Below are positions 24,481 through 35,079 of a DNA stretch of 64,000 bases, piece after piece. The number at the start of each line of letters is the position of its first letter. Position 1 is the stretch's first letter. Under the pieces are notes generated by a model. The model saw only the letters and a program-made list of their open reading frames with translations. It had not been told where the DNA came from and did no database searches. Origin of the DNA: Aspidapion aeneum. Lineage: Eukaryota; Arthropoda; Insecta; Coleoptera; Brentidae. Made by a program: the position numbers and the translations under genes. Location: positions 21,345,102-21,409,101 of the forward strand of contig OY755039.1 in NCBI GenBank assembly GCA_963576565.1, read 5' to 3'.

Positions 24481-25719
24481 AAACCAACTGTCAAATGATA
24501 GTTTTGTTTCTTGGGAGTGTTAATTGTTAATACATATTAAGCCTTAAACCAATATTTAAACAATGTTATCACTTCAGCACCGCAATTTTAAACCTTTTGT
24601 CAACCCATTATTTTGATCTAATTTTATTGCTCTAATATTGAAAAACGCCGGAAAATTATCCTAATTTTACTTGATTTCCACCCTTCTCGATTCGGTGGAA
24701 CTGCTTTAGTAATTTACAAACATCAGAGCCTCTTAAAAATAGCCCCAGTGAGATTTTCATTTACCACAAACACTATTTGTTTGGTCCGCTGTAAAAAATG
24801 ACGATGTGACGATGTGGATGTCGATAACTTCAGGCACATCCGAAAACCGCACATCGATATCTTAAACTACTTACAAGATATAGGGTGGTTTTCGATTTGG
24901 TTCATTTTCGACCCACCCCCGTTACTTGTTTATTTATGAATGCTTTTTATTTCTGTAAAAACGTCCTTAAAGCACTTTTTTAATAGCAATTCAACTGTCA
25001 AATTATATTTTATCTTTCACTTTTAATTTTTAAGATATTACATAAAGTTTGTAATTTTCTTATGGAATGACCCTATTTTTATTTGATTTTTAAAATCAGC
25101 GTAAAATTTCCTTTAAAATGATGTGTCACACTAATATTTTATTATTATTTATTTTTTTTAATATTTTTTTTATTACCTCTTATTTTTTATTACTTTTTTT
25201 AGTTTGATCATTTTAAAATATTTTAAACCCGTTCACCAAACTAAAGAAAAATAAAAAAAATAAAGAGGTAACTAAAAAATAAAAATATAAAAAACAATAA
25301 AAAAAAACAAAAAATAAAATACTAAGTGTGACATGTCATTTTAAAGGAAATTTTACGCTAATTTTAAAAATGCAATAAAAAAAGGGTCATTCAATAAGAA
25401 AAATACAAACTATGTAATATCCCAAAAACTAAAAGTGACAAAATTTAATTTGACAGTTGAATTGCTCTTAAAAAAGTGCCTACAGAATGTTTTCACAGAA
25501 ATAAAAAATATTCATAAATAACCAGGTTACTGGGGTGGGTCGAAAATGCACCAAATTGAAAACCACCCTATATCTTGTAAGCAGTTCAAGATAGCGATGC
25601 GCGGTTTTCGACATTCATTTTTTAACAAAATTCAAGCTCGTAACATGTAGGTTGGTTTTTTTCTAGCTGCCCTAGAAATGGGCGTTTCCTATCAAACGTG
25701 TCCAATTTGGACCACTCTG
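24481..25719 (-). repeat. Right terminal inverted repeat, non-satellite part
   Basis: This is the reverse complement of 2345-2800, interrupted by a 771-bp MITE. The outer 100 bp (25615-25719) is somewhat more diverged from its left partner than the inner part. Confidence 0.75.
24840..25610. mobile_element. Palindromic MITE nested in the giant element
   Basis: Arms of about 370 bp are inverted copies: the left starts CCGAAAACCGCACATCGATA and the right ends GCGATGCGCGGTTTTCG. ACAT flanks both sides (24836-24839 and 25611-25614), a possible 4-bp target duplication. The centre is AT-rich. The matching left terminus of the giant element lacks it. Confidence 0.7.
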
Positions 25720-25920
25720 TACTTTAAGACTTACTTCGTTTTCTGTCTTCGGTTTTGCAAATAAAAAAACTATTACGCATTCGTTACATAATAATCTTTA
25801 TTGTGTGTACCTTTAAAAAAATAAAACTCAAAAAACCACTTAATTTCTAATGGATGTAAATTATAGTCACCGACTGTAGTTTTTATTATTATAAGTTATT
25901 TTTCTTTTTTCTGTAGAGTC

Positions 25921-26518
25921 ATGAGTAAACGTGGTAACCAAAGAACTTTGGATAGTTTTCTTTAACAAAAAGGCTAAACCCGATGAAGAAACTGTCACAC
26001 ATAAACCTGATGAGGAAATTGCATCAACTTCTAATACAGATAAAAACTATTACGAAAACTCTCTTACCTTGGGTTCACGTTTAGAAACACAGATAGATTC
26101 AGTGGAATCGAAGAAAGAATATTTTTCTGGTGAAGTTGACATTGGAAATTACGTAAATTTGTTTAATAAAGTGTAAATTTGTTTAATAATTATGTGATGT
26201 CTGATTTAGAAAAGTACAATATTTTAAAAAATGCCTTTGTTCCCAATAAAGATTTTAAATTCCCTTATTCTACCTATCGTAAAAATGAAAAGGATAAAAA
26301 ATGTTATTTATCCACAAAGCATTTTGAATTATTTCCGTGGTTAACGTTTTCAAAAATTTTAAATGGGTTATTTTGTAAATCATGCACTTTATTTGCATAA
26401 TTTGGAGGCGTTCATAAAGCAACTCCGGTTAAAAAGTTTGTTGTAAGTCCTTTACAAGAGTATTCAAAACTGTTTGGAAAAGACGGTGACCTTGTCCTTC
26501 AACGGTCTTTTTCGTTAT
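25921..26518 (+). pseudogene. Broken hAT transposase (TTF/ZMYM1-like N-terminus)
   Basis: Reading from ATG at 25921 gives MSKRGNQRTLDSFL. A frameshift near 25960 leads into AKPDEETVTHKPDEE and a stop at 26174, and the third piece (26179-26400) reads KFPYSTYRKNEKDKKCYL, then HFELFPWLTFS and GLFCKSCTLF. This order (N-terminal leader, W-x-x-F, then a CxxC-type TTF segment) fits the start of ZMYM1-like hAT transposases. The dimerisation and catalytic parts are missing. It begins about 200 bp beyond the giant element and has no intact terminal repeats that I could find. Confidence 0.6.
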
Positions 26519-27497
26519 AAAAAAAAGTAAATATGACGTTTTTGTATATAAATACAATTAGTTTTTAGGTCCTAAGAGAACCATGTAAATTTAAAGTCTT
26601 TGCCTGTTTAACTTTAGTAATATATTTTTTGATACAAGGTAAAACAGATCTTCGTTTTTTAATTGAGGTTTTATATTCCGCCTCGCTAATCTTTGATTAA
26701 CTCCTAAATAAAGTACTTGCACAAAATCGGCTTAAATAATTTTTTTTGCAATGGGTAAGTATAGTATAGTTTTGCAAAATTTAGCAACTCGAGTTAATTG
26801 GTTTTAAAAAATTACTGCATTTTTGAAACCAGCACGAAAAACTACATGTATGTAATATATATTTTTTGTATTTTTATCTCGTATGGTTTTGAGATAATAG
26901 CCTTCGCATTTTATTATTTCCCATTAGCTAAATGGCAAAATATTTTAGAAAAAACGCTCTCGTGAAAAGTTACCAAAAACCTAGTTACTAGGTTTTGCAA
27001 AAGTAGGGCAGAGTACCCCCCAAGAAAAAAAGCAATCGACGCCTTTGGTCCCCGCGCCATTTGGCTTGTTGAGCGGAACCCATTTATTTGACATAGGGAA
27101 AGATGGGGTAATAGGAAATATTTTTTGCTACTCTTGCATTTTGTCTTTTGTCATTTGACCTACGAAAAAAAACTTTTATATTCTTCTACTACAATACTAA
27201 TAAAATTTTAGCACTTTTGTGCTCTTTTTTAAACATATTTTTAACAAGCAAACCATTTCAGATAAAAAAATTTTGGCTAAGGAAACACTTTAGTTTTAGG
27301 TGTAATACATAAGTTTGTTGTCAAATGTAAAACTTTCCATGTATTGTTTTAAATTTTGCATGTCTTAAAAAAGTAGTTCAGAATGAAAATGTTTCTTATT
27401 ACCCTTTCGTTTTGACTATCGACAATTACAACTACTTGAAATTACGCAGAAATGAATCAAAGTCATCTTTGTCAGAAGTAGACTTTATTCTACAGAT
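26519..27497. other. AT-rich stretch without a recognised gene
   Basis: No domain-bearing ORF is seen. A motif GGGGTAATAGGAAA near 27107 recurs inverted near 28320-28335, and ATGTTTCTTATTACCC (27385-27410) recurs inverted at 28357-28375. A decayed TIR element around the LINE fragment is possible but I could not set its borders. Confidence 0.4.
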
Positions 27498-27711
27498 TTG
27501 CTTTATGAAGAGTGTGGGTTATTCAATCTAAGGCAGTTGTACTTTCAAAGGGTCGCTTTAAGACAGTTTAAAAAAAAAGATACCTACTTTCCAATCTTCC
27601 ACAATTATCAAACCAGATTAAGACACCAAACTGCGCAGCTGCCTCAAGTCAAAACTACGTTAGCACAGCGTTTCTTTATATACCTCAGTCCTAAAATTCA
27701 TTACCACATTC
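27498..27711 (+). pseudogene. LINE reverse-transcriptase C-terminal fragment
   Basis: The frame reads LYEECGLFNLRQLYFQRV, then FHNYQTR and TLAQRFFIYLSPKIHYHIP. This resembles the C-terminal tail of jockey/CR1/I-type non-LTR reverse transcriptases, where an HxYxTR motif precedes a segment ending in K(I/L)xxxxP. Catalytic motifs are absent. A hAT MITE interrupts the 3' end. The exact LINE clade is not resolved. Confidence 0.5.
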
Positions 27712-27898
27712 CAGTGGCGTATATAGAAAAAAGTTTCGGGGTGGGCCCGAGGCAGTTTGGGGGGGCCCGAGACCCCATGAGGCCGTATTTTATGCTATTT
27801 TATGTTTGTATTCAGGAAATATGTGGAAAATATCTAAAAAAATCTTAGTTCGGGGGGGGGGGGCGGTCCCCCCAGGTCCCCCCTTATATACGCCACTG
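27712..27898. mobile_element. hAT MITE (CAGTGGCGTATATA ends)
   Basis: TIRs are CAGTGGCGTATATA on the left and its complement ending CGCCACTG on the right. A perfect 8-bp target duplication CCACATTC lies on both sides. A G-run and C-run lie near the right end. It is the same family as 60527-60721, in opposite orientation. Confidence 0.92.
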
Positions 27899-28454
27899 CC
27901 ACATTCCACTAGAAATAATGCACTCAACAAACATAAATCTATTTAAAAAGAAACTCACAGGCTAGATTTTTCAAAACAGACAAAAAATAAGACAAATTAT
28001 AGAAATAAATAATAACTAAAAACACATGAAAATAAAATACACAACTTAAGGAAAAAGTTAGGCGTCTCGGCCGAATAAAGTTATGTACGAGAATTCAGCC
28101 TGTAAGTCATCACACAAAAATAGACCGGTGTACTGTGGACGATTTGCGTTTTGTCAAATTTAAAGGTAACATTACTACTTAAATATGCAACAAAAGAGAA
28201 TATATAATGAATGAAGCCTAATGAGGCAGAAACGCGTCCCCAAGCTACCTTTACCTCTGAGGTCTTGCCCGTGAAACTTTTTTGTAAAAGAGAATATATT
28301 TTCTATTGCCCCATTACAATGTTTCCTATTACCCAACGATAACCAAAACGAAGGGGTAATAAGAAACATTTCCATTCTAAACTGCTTTTTTAACACAACA
28401 CAAACAATTATCAGGCGATCTTTAGTTTCTGCTAATATTCCGTCCGTTTTAGAA

Positions 28455-28845
28455 CCGCCTGGTATATGTAGGAGTGATGGAAAACGGGTGAACGGTATGT
28501 CTTTGTTGCCCTGGAAGAATGGTAGGACACTTTTGTGGGATGCTACTTGTCGCGACACTATTGCAAAAACATACATAGCAAAAACTTCACAAAAACCAGT
28601 TGAAGCAGCTAATCTTGGTGAGTCACAAAAAAAAATTAAGTATAAAGAATTGGAAGACCGGAGTTTTCTCTTTGTTCCTTTTGGTGTCAAAACATTTGGT
28701 CCTTTGGGTAATGAGGCTAAGCAATTAATTAATGAAATAAGTTACAAAATAAAACATCCAAAAGCACGTAGCTTCATTACCGAAAGGATAAGTCTTGCAA
28801 TACAAAGGGGAAACGCAACATCGGTGCTCGGGACCATTCCTGTTG
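28455..28845 (+). pseudogene. Mobile-element protein fragment, nuclease-like motif
   Basis: The frame reads EPPGICRSDGKR, then PWKNGRTLLWDATCRDTIAK, and ends AIQRGNATSVLGT. I recognise this arrangement from repetitive mobile-element proteins common in invertebrates. In those the segment usually reads R-P-D-G before about 15 residues and W-D, reminiscent of the PD-(X)n-D motif of restriction-like endonucleases. Here the PD position reads V-N. No reverse transcriptase is attached. The 171-codon ORF on the opposite strand is its shadow. Confidence 0.4.
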
Positions 28846-29246
28846 ATTTCGTTTTTAATATTTTTTACCATTTTCTATGACGTAGATTTTTATTTAATTT
28901 AGTTTTAATTAACTGGTTTACCTGTGTATATTTTTACCTTATTACCTAGGTGATGTAAAAATGTATTTAAATTAAAAAGTTTGCACACTGCACAAAACAC
29001 AAACAATTAAAGTATTAAAACTGCAAATGAAGTCTTTCCTTCAGACAAAAGAAATATATTTCCTCAACTTCCCCTCTCTAGTCTTGCACACCAACCATGT
29101 CCCCGCGGCGCCGGAGTCGAGTAAAAGCGGTACCAGAAAGGCTATTTCGAACTGTCAAATTTAGCATGACCAAAATTAGGATTTTCTGGGTGTTCATGAT
29201 TTTAGAACAAAATCAATTTGTAGGTTTTTTTCTCACTCTGTCACTC
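28846..29246. other. Stretch without a recognised gene
   Basis: Only AT-rich sequence with no domain-bearing ORF or clear repeat is seen. Confidence 0.4.
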
Positions 29247-29950
29247 CCCAGGTAGCAAGGTCACGTTTTTTAAACGTCAAAAACAGGTCATTTTTAATGA
29301 CCATTGACGTCTCTAATCTGACGTGTAAATGACCTTTAAATGACGTTCAAAAGACACACCCAAAATGACGTCATTTTTAGACGTTTTAAAGACGTCAGCA
29401 ATATGACGTATTTGGGACCAAATCAGAACATTAGACACACACACAGACACAAACATATTTATGACTTTTTTTAAAGTCGTCTGAATATATGAAATATTCA
29501 CTGCAGTTGAGAACACTGAAGGAAACTTAGACACAGAAGGTGACTCTTCTGTGACTTGGACCTGGAAGTACTGGAACAGGTACAGCGGTATTCGTCTGTG
29601 AGGTACAGATCAAAATAGGCCTATACCTAGACTTACACATCTCCACCTTGAAGCGAAAGAAGCCTCGAAGTTTGTCTTGATTTAATATATTTTACATACG
29701 TACCCCTACATTCCGTACTGACTGGGGCACCATCTATGTAAGTATGAATTTATGTCCCTTGGACAAAATGTGCAGTGTGGGTAGTGACCAATATATGACG
29801 TTTTTCAGACGTCAAAAACTACACTACGAAAAGACGTCAAGTAACTGACGCCTTAAAGACAACATTTTCTGGTAGATGACCTGCTGGTCATCCAAATGAC
29901 CAATTTTCGACGAAAAAAAGACGTCATTTGATGACCCCTTGCTACCTGGG
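29247..29950. mobile_element. MITE with CCCAGGTAGCAAGG ends, rich in TGACGTC
   Basis: The left end starts CCCAGGTAGCAAGGTCA and the right end is its complement, ending CCTTGCTACCTGGG. Both flanks of the interior carry many TGACGT/ACGTCA half-sites, including a perfect TGACGTCA at 29366-29373. No clear target duplication and no coding sequence. Confidence 0.7.
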
Positions 29951-30189
29951 TCTTTTTTTGTAGCTCACATAACTTGAAAACGCTTTACCCGATCTTCATC
30001 AAATTTTGTACAGCAATATGCTATCGTTGAGGATTAGAGAGAGCTCTTATTTCCAATGAAGTCAATCACCATAAAACACATTAACCAATTTTAATAAAAT
30101 TATGCATACTTACTGCTCCTATCGAGGACAAATGCTTCTTTATACGCTTTTCGGATTTTCCTCCCAAAAAGAGTTATTTGGGGTCATGG

Positions 30190-30810
30190 GGGAAAACTAG
30201 AAAAATGCACAGAAAAACTCGGGAAAAGTTCGAAAAAATTCAAAAATCTTCGGAAAAACTCGTAGTATGTTCGTACAAACCAGGAAATTGTTTGGAAAAA
30301 CTCGGGAAATGTTCGAAAAAACTCGGGAAATGTTTGGAGAAACTCTAGAAATTTTCGAAAAAACTAAAGCAATATTCGAATAACTCGTGAAAACTCGGGA
30401 AATGATCGGAAAATATTCGAAAAAACTCAGGAAATCTTGGAAAAACTAGGGATATGTTCGAATCTCGGAAAATGTTCGTAGAAACACGAAAAATGTTCGG
30501 AAAAAGCTCGGGAAATGTTTGGAAAACTCGAGAAATGTTCGGAAAAACAGGGGAAATGTTCGACAAACTCGGGAAATGTTTGGAAAACTCGGAAAATCGA
30601 GGATTGTTCGAAAAAATGATTCATAAAGCTCGGGAAATGTTCAGGAAAAGTCTGAAAATGTTCTAGAAAACTCGGAAAATGTTTTGAAAAAGTCTGTAAA
30701 TATGCAGGAAGTCTGGAAATGTTCTGGAAAATAAAGAAAATGTTTAGGAAAAGAAAGAATGTTTTGGAAAACTCTGAAAATATTCACGAAGTCAGCAAAT
30801 GTTGTGAAAA
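30190..30810. repeat. Degenerate ~21-bp minisatellite
   Basis: About 25 diverged copies of GAAAAACTCGGGAAATGTTC run through this block. Several ORFs on both strands (repeating phenylalanine/proline-rich peptides) are artefacts of the repeat. Confidence 0.8.
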
Positions 30811-31124
30811 CGTCTGAAATGAAAATCTATTCTATGCTACTTCTATCTATCTATCCATTTAGCTTTCTTCGATCCATCTTTGGACATAGGCCTCCCCCAA
30901 TATCTTCCACTCTTCCCTGTCTGTCTTCGTGTTCATCCATCTAGTTTCCGCATGTTTCTTCAAATCGTCCGTCTATATCTACTTATAGTCCAGTCATTAT
31001 TAGAAGTGTCCAAAATCGGTTCTGAATCGAATCTGGTTCAGTTAATACCCTGAGAGTCTCTCGTTCTTGTATTGAGACACCGCAGCCTGCATAGATGAAA
31101 GTTTTCCGAAAATTTATGTATGGC

Positions 31125-31196
31125 TTCGGTAGTTCAATGTTTAGAATGTTTGCGTACAGAGCAAGAGATCCCGGGCTTGAGTCCCGTCCGAAGCAA
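31125..31196 (+). other. tRNA-like head of a SINE-type repeat
   Basis: This folds as a cloverleaf: acceptor GCTTCGG pairs with CCGAAGC (7 bp), the D-arm is weak, the anticodon arm TTTGC/GCAAG has a 7-nt loop, and the T-arm is CCGGG/CCCGT. The B-box-like segment is degenerate (GGGCTTGAGTCCC). It is followed by A-rich sequence and a tail ending TTTCTTTAATTTCACTTG that is shared with 45470-45505, which suggests a tRNA-derived SINE rather than a working tRNA gene. Confidence 0.55.
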
Positions 31197-31690
31197 AAAA
31201 ACATTTTTCTTTCTTTAATTTCACTTGTATATAGGTATTATTTATTTATTTTTGTAAAAATCTCATAAAAATCGGTTGCGCGGTTTAGGAGCTATTGCCT
31301 TACGAACAGACATACACAGTCATACGCACCCACACACACAGACACGCGTCACGACGATATTGCTTAGATCGAGTGGTGTCTCCTGAACCTTCAATTTTTG
31401 TACACTAAAAGGAAATGCCTACGATAATTCCCGGTATATTTCCCAGTATTTCCAAGGTATTTCCTAGTATTTTCCAAGTACTGCTTCCACGTATTTCCTG
31501 TATTTCCCCTAGCCTGTCTATACACCAAAAGGAAATACCAAGTCACCCCTCGGCTAAGATAGGTCAAAATACACCCAAATAACATAACACATATTCAACG
31601 TTTTCTGATTTTAAAAAAAATGGTCGAATACAATACCTTTTCTAGCCATTTCTGCGCGGGCTAGGAAGATAAAAATCGCAATAGATATGG
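31197..31690 (+). repeat. Dispersed repeat body following the tRNA-like head
   Basis: AAATCGGTTGCGCGGTTTAGGAGC, CACACACA and CACGACGATATT, then ACACACCCAAATAAC and GCGCGGGCTAGGAAG-like segments, recur in the same order at 60950-61190 and in part at 35990-36115. Within it, 31425-31510 is a degenerate run of GTATTTCC-type repeats. Confidence 0.6.
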
Positions 31691-32050
31691 ATTTAGAAAA
31701 AGTTTCTGCTCAAAAGACTTTGTCAAGAAAACCTGCCTTTCAAAAAAAATCGATTGGGAACAACTTAAAAGTGTGAGTCACGTTAAGTTCAGGGATGAAC
31801 TATCTAAGAAGAAATTAATTAAAAAAACACACGTTCCACCAGACGGTTTAATTTAGAAAGTTGGTGCTTTTCCATGTTACCGCCTATGATTACTCTACCG
31901 CTTCACTTACTTTCAGAATTTATTATATAGCTACTTAGCTATGTACGGTCGCCTACTTTTTTTAGCATTTTAAGCCCAGCATTTCGGCTCATTTTAAAAA
32001 TTACTAAAGAAAATCGTTTAAAATATTTTGATACTTTTTAAAACCATGGA

Positions 32051-32455
32051 CACGGTAAAAAATTTTGTCTACAGTAAAAACACGTTTTTTCCTTGAATAA
32101 ATTGTTTTACCTTTACAATTTGTTTTGAATTAAAATATTTCTCCTTAGTTTAACGCAGCGTTTAATCTTGAAATGAGACTTTATTTTTCTTCTTCAATTA
32201 TTTTGTTTCAGTATACTCCATTTTGTAACAAAGCAAATTGTCTTCATATAAGTAATATTTTGCTTCCAGAGAAAACGGTGCCTTAGATTAATTAAATTCC
32301 AATTTATCATAAAACTATTTCTTTTTGACATTAAAATAAAAGGCAAGATATTTTTTATTCTAAATGAGGAAAATATTCTCTTAGGTAATAGGAAAGCACA
32401 AAATATTTTACTTCAAAGCAATTTGCTTTGATCTAAGACAATTTTTTTTACCGTG
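32051..32455. mobile_element. MITE (CACGGTAAAAAA ends)
   Basis: The left end reads CACGGTAAAAAATTTTGTCT and the right end is its near-complement ending TTTTACCGTG. It is about 405 bp, non-coding and AT-rich. No convincing target duplication. Confidence 0.55.
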
Positions 32456-32617
32456 CAGTGTTGCCAAACAACGCACCGCTTCTTTATGTTTTACAAATGT
32501 GGGAAAAATAATGTGACATTAAATTACGCACGCACGTTTCATCGATACTTCTCGAGATCAATAAATTACGGAGAATTTACGTACAAATGTGCAGTACGTA
32601 CACTATAGGTACCTACG

Positions 32618-33312
32618 TCGAGGGGTCATCAGCTTTCAACAGTACTGTACAAATTTCACAACAGGACCCGACAGTACCACGACAGGACCCAACAGTACTC
32701 GACAGTACCCAACAGTACTCGACAGTACACAACAGTACTCGACAGTACCACGACAGTACCCAACAGTACTCGACAGTACCCAACAGTACTCGACAGTACC
32801 ACGACAGGACCCAACAGTACTCGACAGTACCCAACAGTACTCGACAGTACATGATAGGACCCAACAGTACACGACAGTACTCGACACGACCCCCCAACCC
32901 CAACCAGGGGCGTAGATGCGAAAAGACATGATGAGCTTTTTTTTTTTTTTGGTCGCAAGTTTTTTGAGCGCGCGCTTTGTGTCCCTGTCGGCCTTCCCCA
33001 AACATGATGACCTTTTTTTTTTTTTGTTTTTGGTCGCAAGTTTTTTGAGCGCGCGCTTTGTCCCTGTCGGCCTTCCCCAAACAATGATGACCTTTTTTTT
33101 TTTTGGTCGCATGTTTTTTGAAGGGCGCGCTTTGTACCTCGCAACAGGACCCAACAGTACTCGACAGTACACGACAGTACCCAACAGGACCCAACAGTAC
33201 TCGACAGTACACGACAGTACCCAACAGTACTCAACAGGACCCAACAGTACACGTCAGGACCCAAGTCCTGTTGGACGCTGTACAAAATTTTAGGGTGCCG
33301 ATGACCCCTCGA
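32618..33312. mobile_element. Foldback element with minisatellite core, copy 1
   Basis: TIRs are TCGAGGGGTCATCAGC on the left and, inward from the right, TCGAGGGGTCATCGGC. CCTACG flanks both sides (32612-32617 and 33313-33318). GTACAAA lies just inside each TIR. The interior is an array of ACAGTACTCGACAGTACCCA-type units split by three tandem copies of a poly-T/GGTCGCAAG segment that also occurs in the hAT MITEs at 49830 and 55947. All ORFs here are repeat artefacts. Confidence 0.75.
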
Positions 33313-34829
33313 CCTACGTACTTTTCGTACCCAGTTGCATAATGTGAACATCAAGGATACATGCAAATTTTGGAGATGCATGGAAAATATGCAGTTCGAA
33401 TAAAGATAAAAAAGCCGACGTTTTTTTAGAAAAAAAAACTGTTTCTATTATATTTTTTAATGAGATTCTACAAAAACTTCAGAGAGTTTCTCCGTAAAAT
33501 TAAAACTATTCAGTCTATAAAACAAATTTAAAAATCAACAAAATAATATAGCATTACCCTACTTATTCTTAAATTTGTACAAATATACAAAGACTAACAT
33601 GGCACAAAAATCTGACCCTGCGATTGCTTAAGCTACGCTTTTAATTAGCGGCGAATCCATGATTTCTAAAAAGAAAGAGCCAAGGGTGCATCAAAAACCA
33701 AAAAAAAATGTAAAACTAATTTTTGTATAAAAAATAAAAATTAGAGAAAAAGATAGTGCGGTTCGGGGCATACTGTAAAACAAAAGTTTCTGGTTACCTA
33801 TATATAAAATAAACTAAAAACAAAAAATCTATAATTTTTATGACAAACAAGGGAACGTTCTTAAATTAATTAACGCAAAAATTCAGGATTTTCGACCCCC
33901 GCCCCCACTATGTAAAGCATTTTCAAGAAAAAACACATTTAAAAAACATTCAGAGTAACGCAAGACTAATCCCCTCTTCGCCCCCTTAAGCGTTACGTAA
34001 TTTAAGAATTCTCCCCAAAAGAATAAACTGAAGTTTTTTTTAATTCAGCTTGTGTTTCTGGAAAAAAAGTTCTACCGATCCCGTTAATGGAATAAACTCT
34101 TACATTTCTTAATATTTTTTCAGACCCTATTTTTAGGTCATCCATGTAAAAAATTATTTAAAAAAAAGTTAATATTGTAATAAAACAAGGAAAACTAAAC
34201 TCAAGATTTTAATACACAAAATTCTTTGGCATTGCTTTCTTAAAAAAACCTAATTGGCATATTTAACCCCTAGATTTTTTATGTCCAAATACTCGACTAG
34301 GTTCCTGTTCAAAAGACCGACAGCGATATTAGAAGAAAGAGATTTTAAAACAGCGACCTTAAAATCTGCTCACGGCAGTAATGCTTTCCTGTCCTCGAAA
34401 CGGAGGTCAGTATAACAAACCTAACCTGATTCGGTTATGGATCTATTAAGGTCATGTGACCCCTTGACGAACACACAGTAGGTTGTATTCTTCTCAAATC
34501 GTGGTCAAGCATTAGCCTTTTTCTAAAGCCACGAAACAGAAAGAGATTTCGGTTCAATATCCACTCAAAGCAAATAATCGAATGGAATCTCTCTCCTTGT
34601 CGTGACTTCATCAATTGTTTTATGTAAATTTGACCCCTCACCATTATCTTTAACTTGATTTGGTTTGTGTGCCCCGCAGTGTAGCGTCAGTCCTTATAGA
34701 TCTATTATACCTCACTTGGTTAATTTAACATACCTAGCCTAACCTGGCTACAGAACGGGAAAGCTATGACTTACCTAACTAGTTAACATTTTTAAAAAAT
34801 AATTGTAAGTGTTTTAAATGCAGTTTTTT
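33313..34829. other. AT-rich stretch without a recognised gene
   Basis: No domain-bearing ORF and no obvious repeat is seen. The 69-codon ORF at 34435-34644 (minus) has no recognisable motif. Confidence 0.45.
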
Positions 34830-34996
34830 TTATGTCGCTGTTTTAATATGTCGCTGTTTTAATATGTCGCTGGTTTGAACTATCGACCTTTTAATATGTC
34901 GCTGTTTTAATTATATCGCTGTTTTAATATGTCGCTTTTTTGAATGTCACTCAAATGAGACCGCTGTTTTAAATGTCGCTGTTTTAAATATCGCTT
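34830..34996. repeat. ~16-bp minisatellite (ATGTCGCTGTTTTAAT)
   Basis: About nine imperfect copies of ATGTCGCTGTTTTAAT follow one another. Confidence 0.85.
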
Positions 34997-35079
34997 TCTG
35001 GAACCGGAGCCACTCGACTATTTCTCTTTAGTGAATTTTTATCCCTTATTAATTCTATGGTAAGATCGCAGAACCAGGT

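Larger units (their letters stand above)
2345..25719. mobile_element. Giant foldback element with satellite arms
   Basis: The two ends are inverted copies: the left starts CAGAGTGGTCCAAAT and the right ends with its near-complement, each flanked by TA (2343-2344 and 25720-25721). Next come about 450 bp of inverted subterminal sequence (2345-2800 against 24481-25719), then arms of a ~147-bp tandem monomer in opposite orientation, then a 2.5-kb core. The TA duplication and CAG(A/G)GTGGTCC-like end suggest a Tc1/mariner-type origin, but that is inference. No transposase ORF is present. After subtracting the nested BEL element and its target duplication (6.75 kb) and one MITE (0.77 kb), the element is about 15.9 kb. 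Confidence 0.8.

Noticed and set aside
2345..25719. Giant element as a Maverick/Polinton
   Set aside because: Size and long TIRs fit loosely, but there is no polymerase, integrase, ATPase or capsid gene, and the flanks give TA rather than a 6-bp duplication.
28175..28690. 171-codon minus-strand ORF
   Set aside because: It overlaps the plus-strand mobile-element fragment, which has recognisable motifs. The minus reading has none.
30345..30666. Phenylalanine-rich ORFs on both strands
   Set aside because: They are translations of the ~21-bp minisatellite.
32587..33381. Several long overlapping ORFs in many frames (up to 241 codons)
   Set aside because: They are open only because the 10/20-bp minisatellite lacks stops. 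The peptides are pure repeats.
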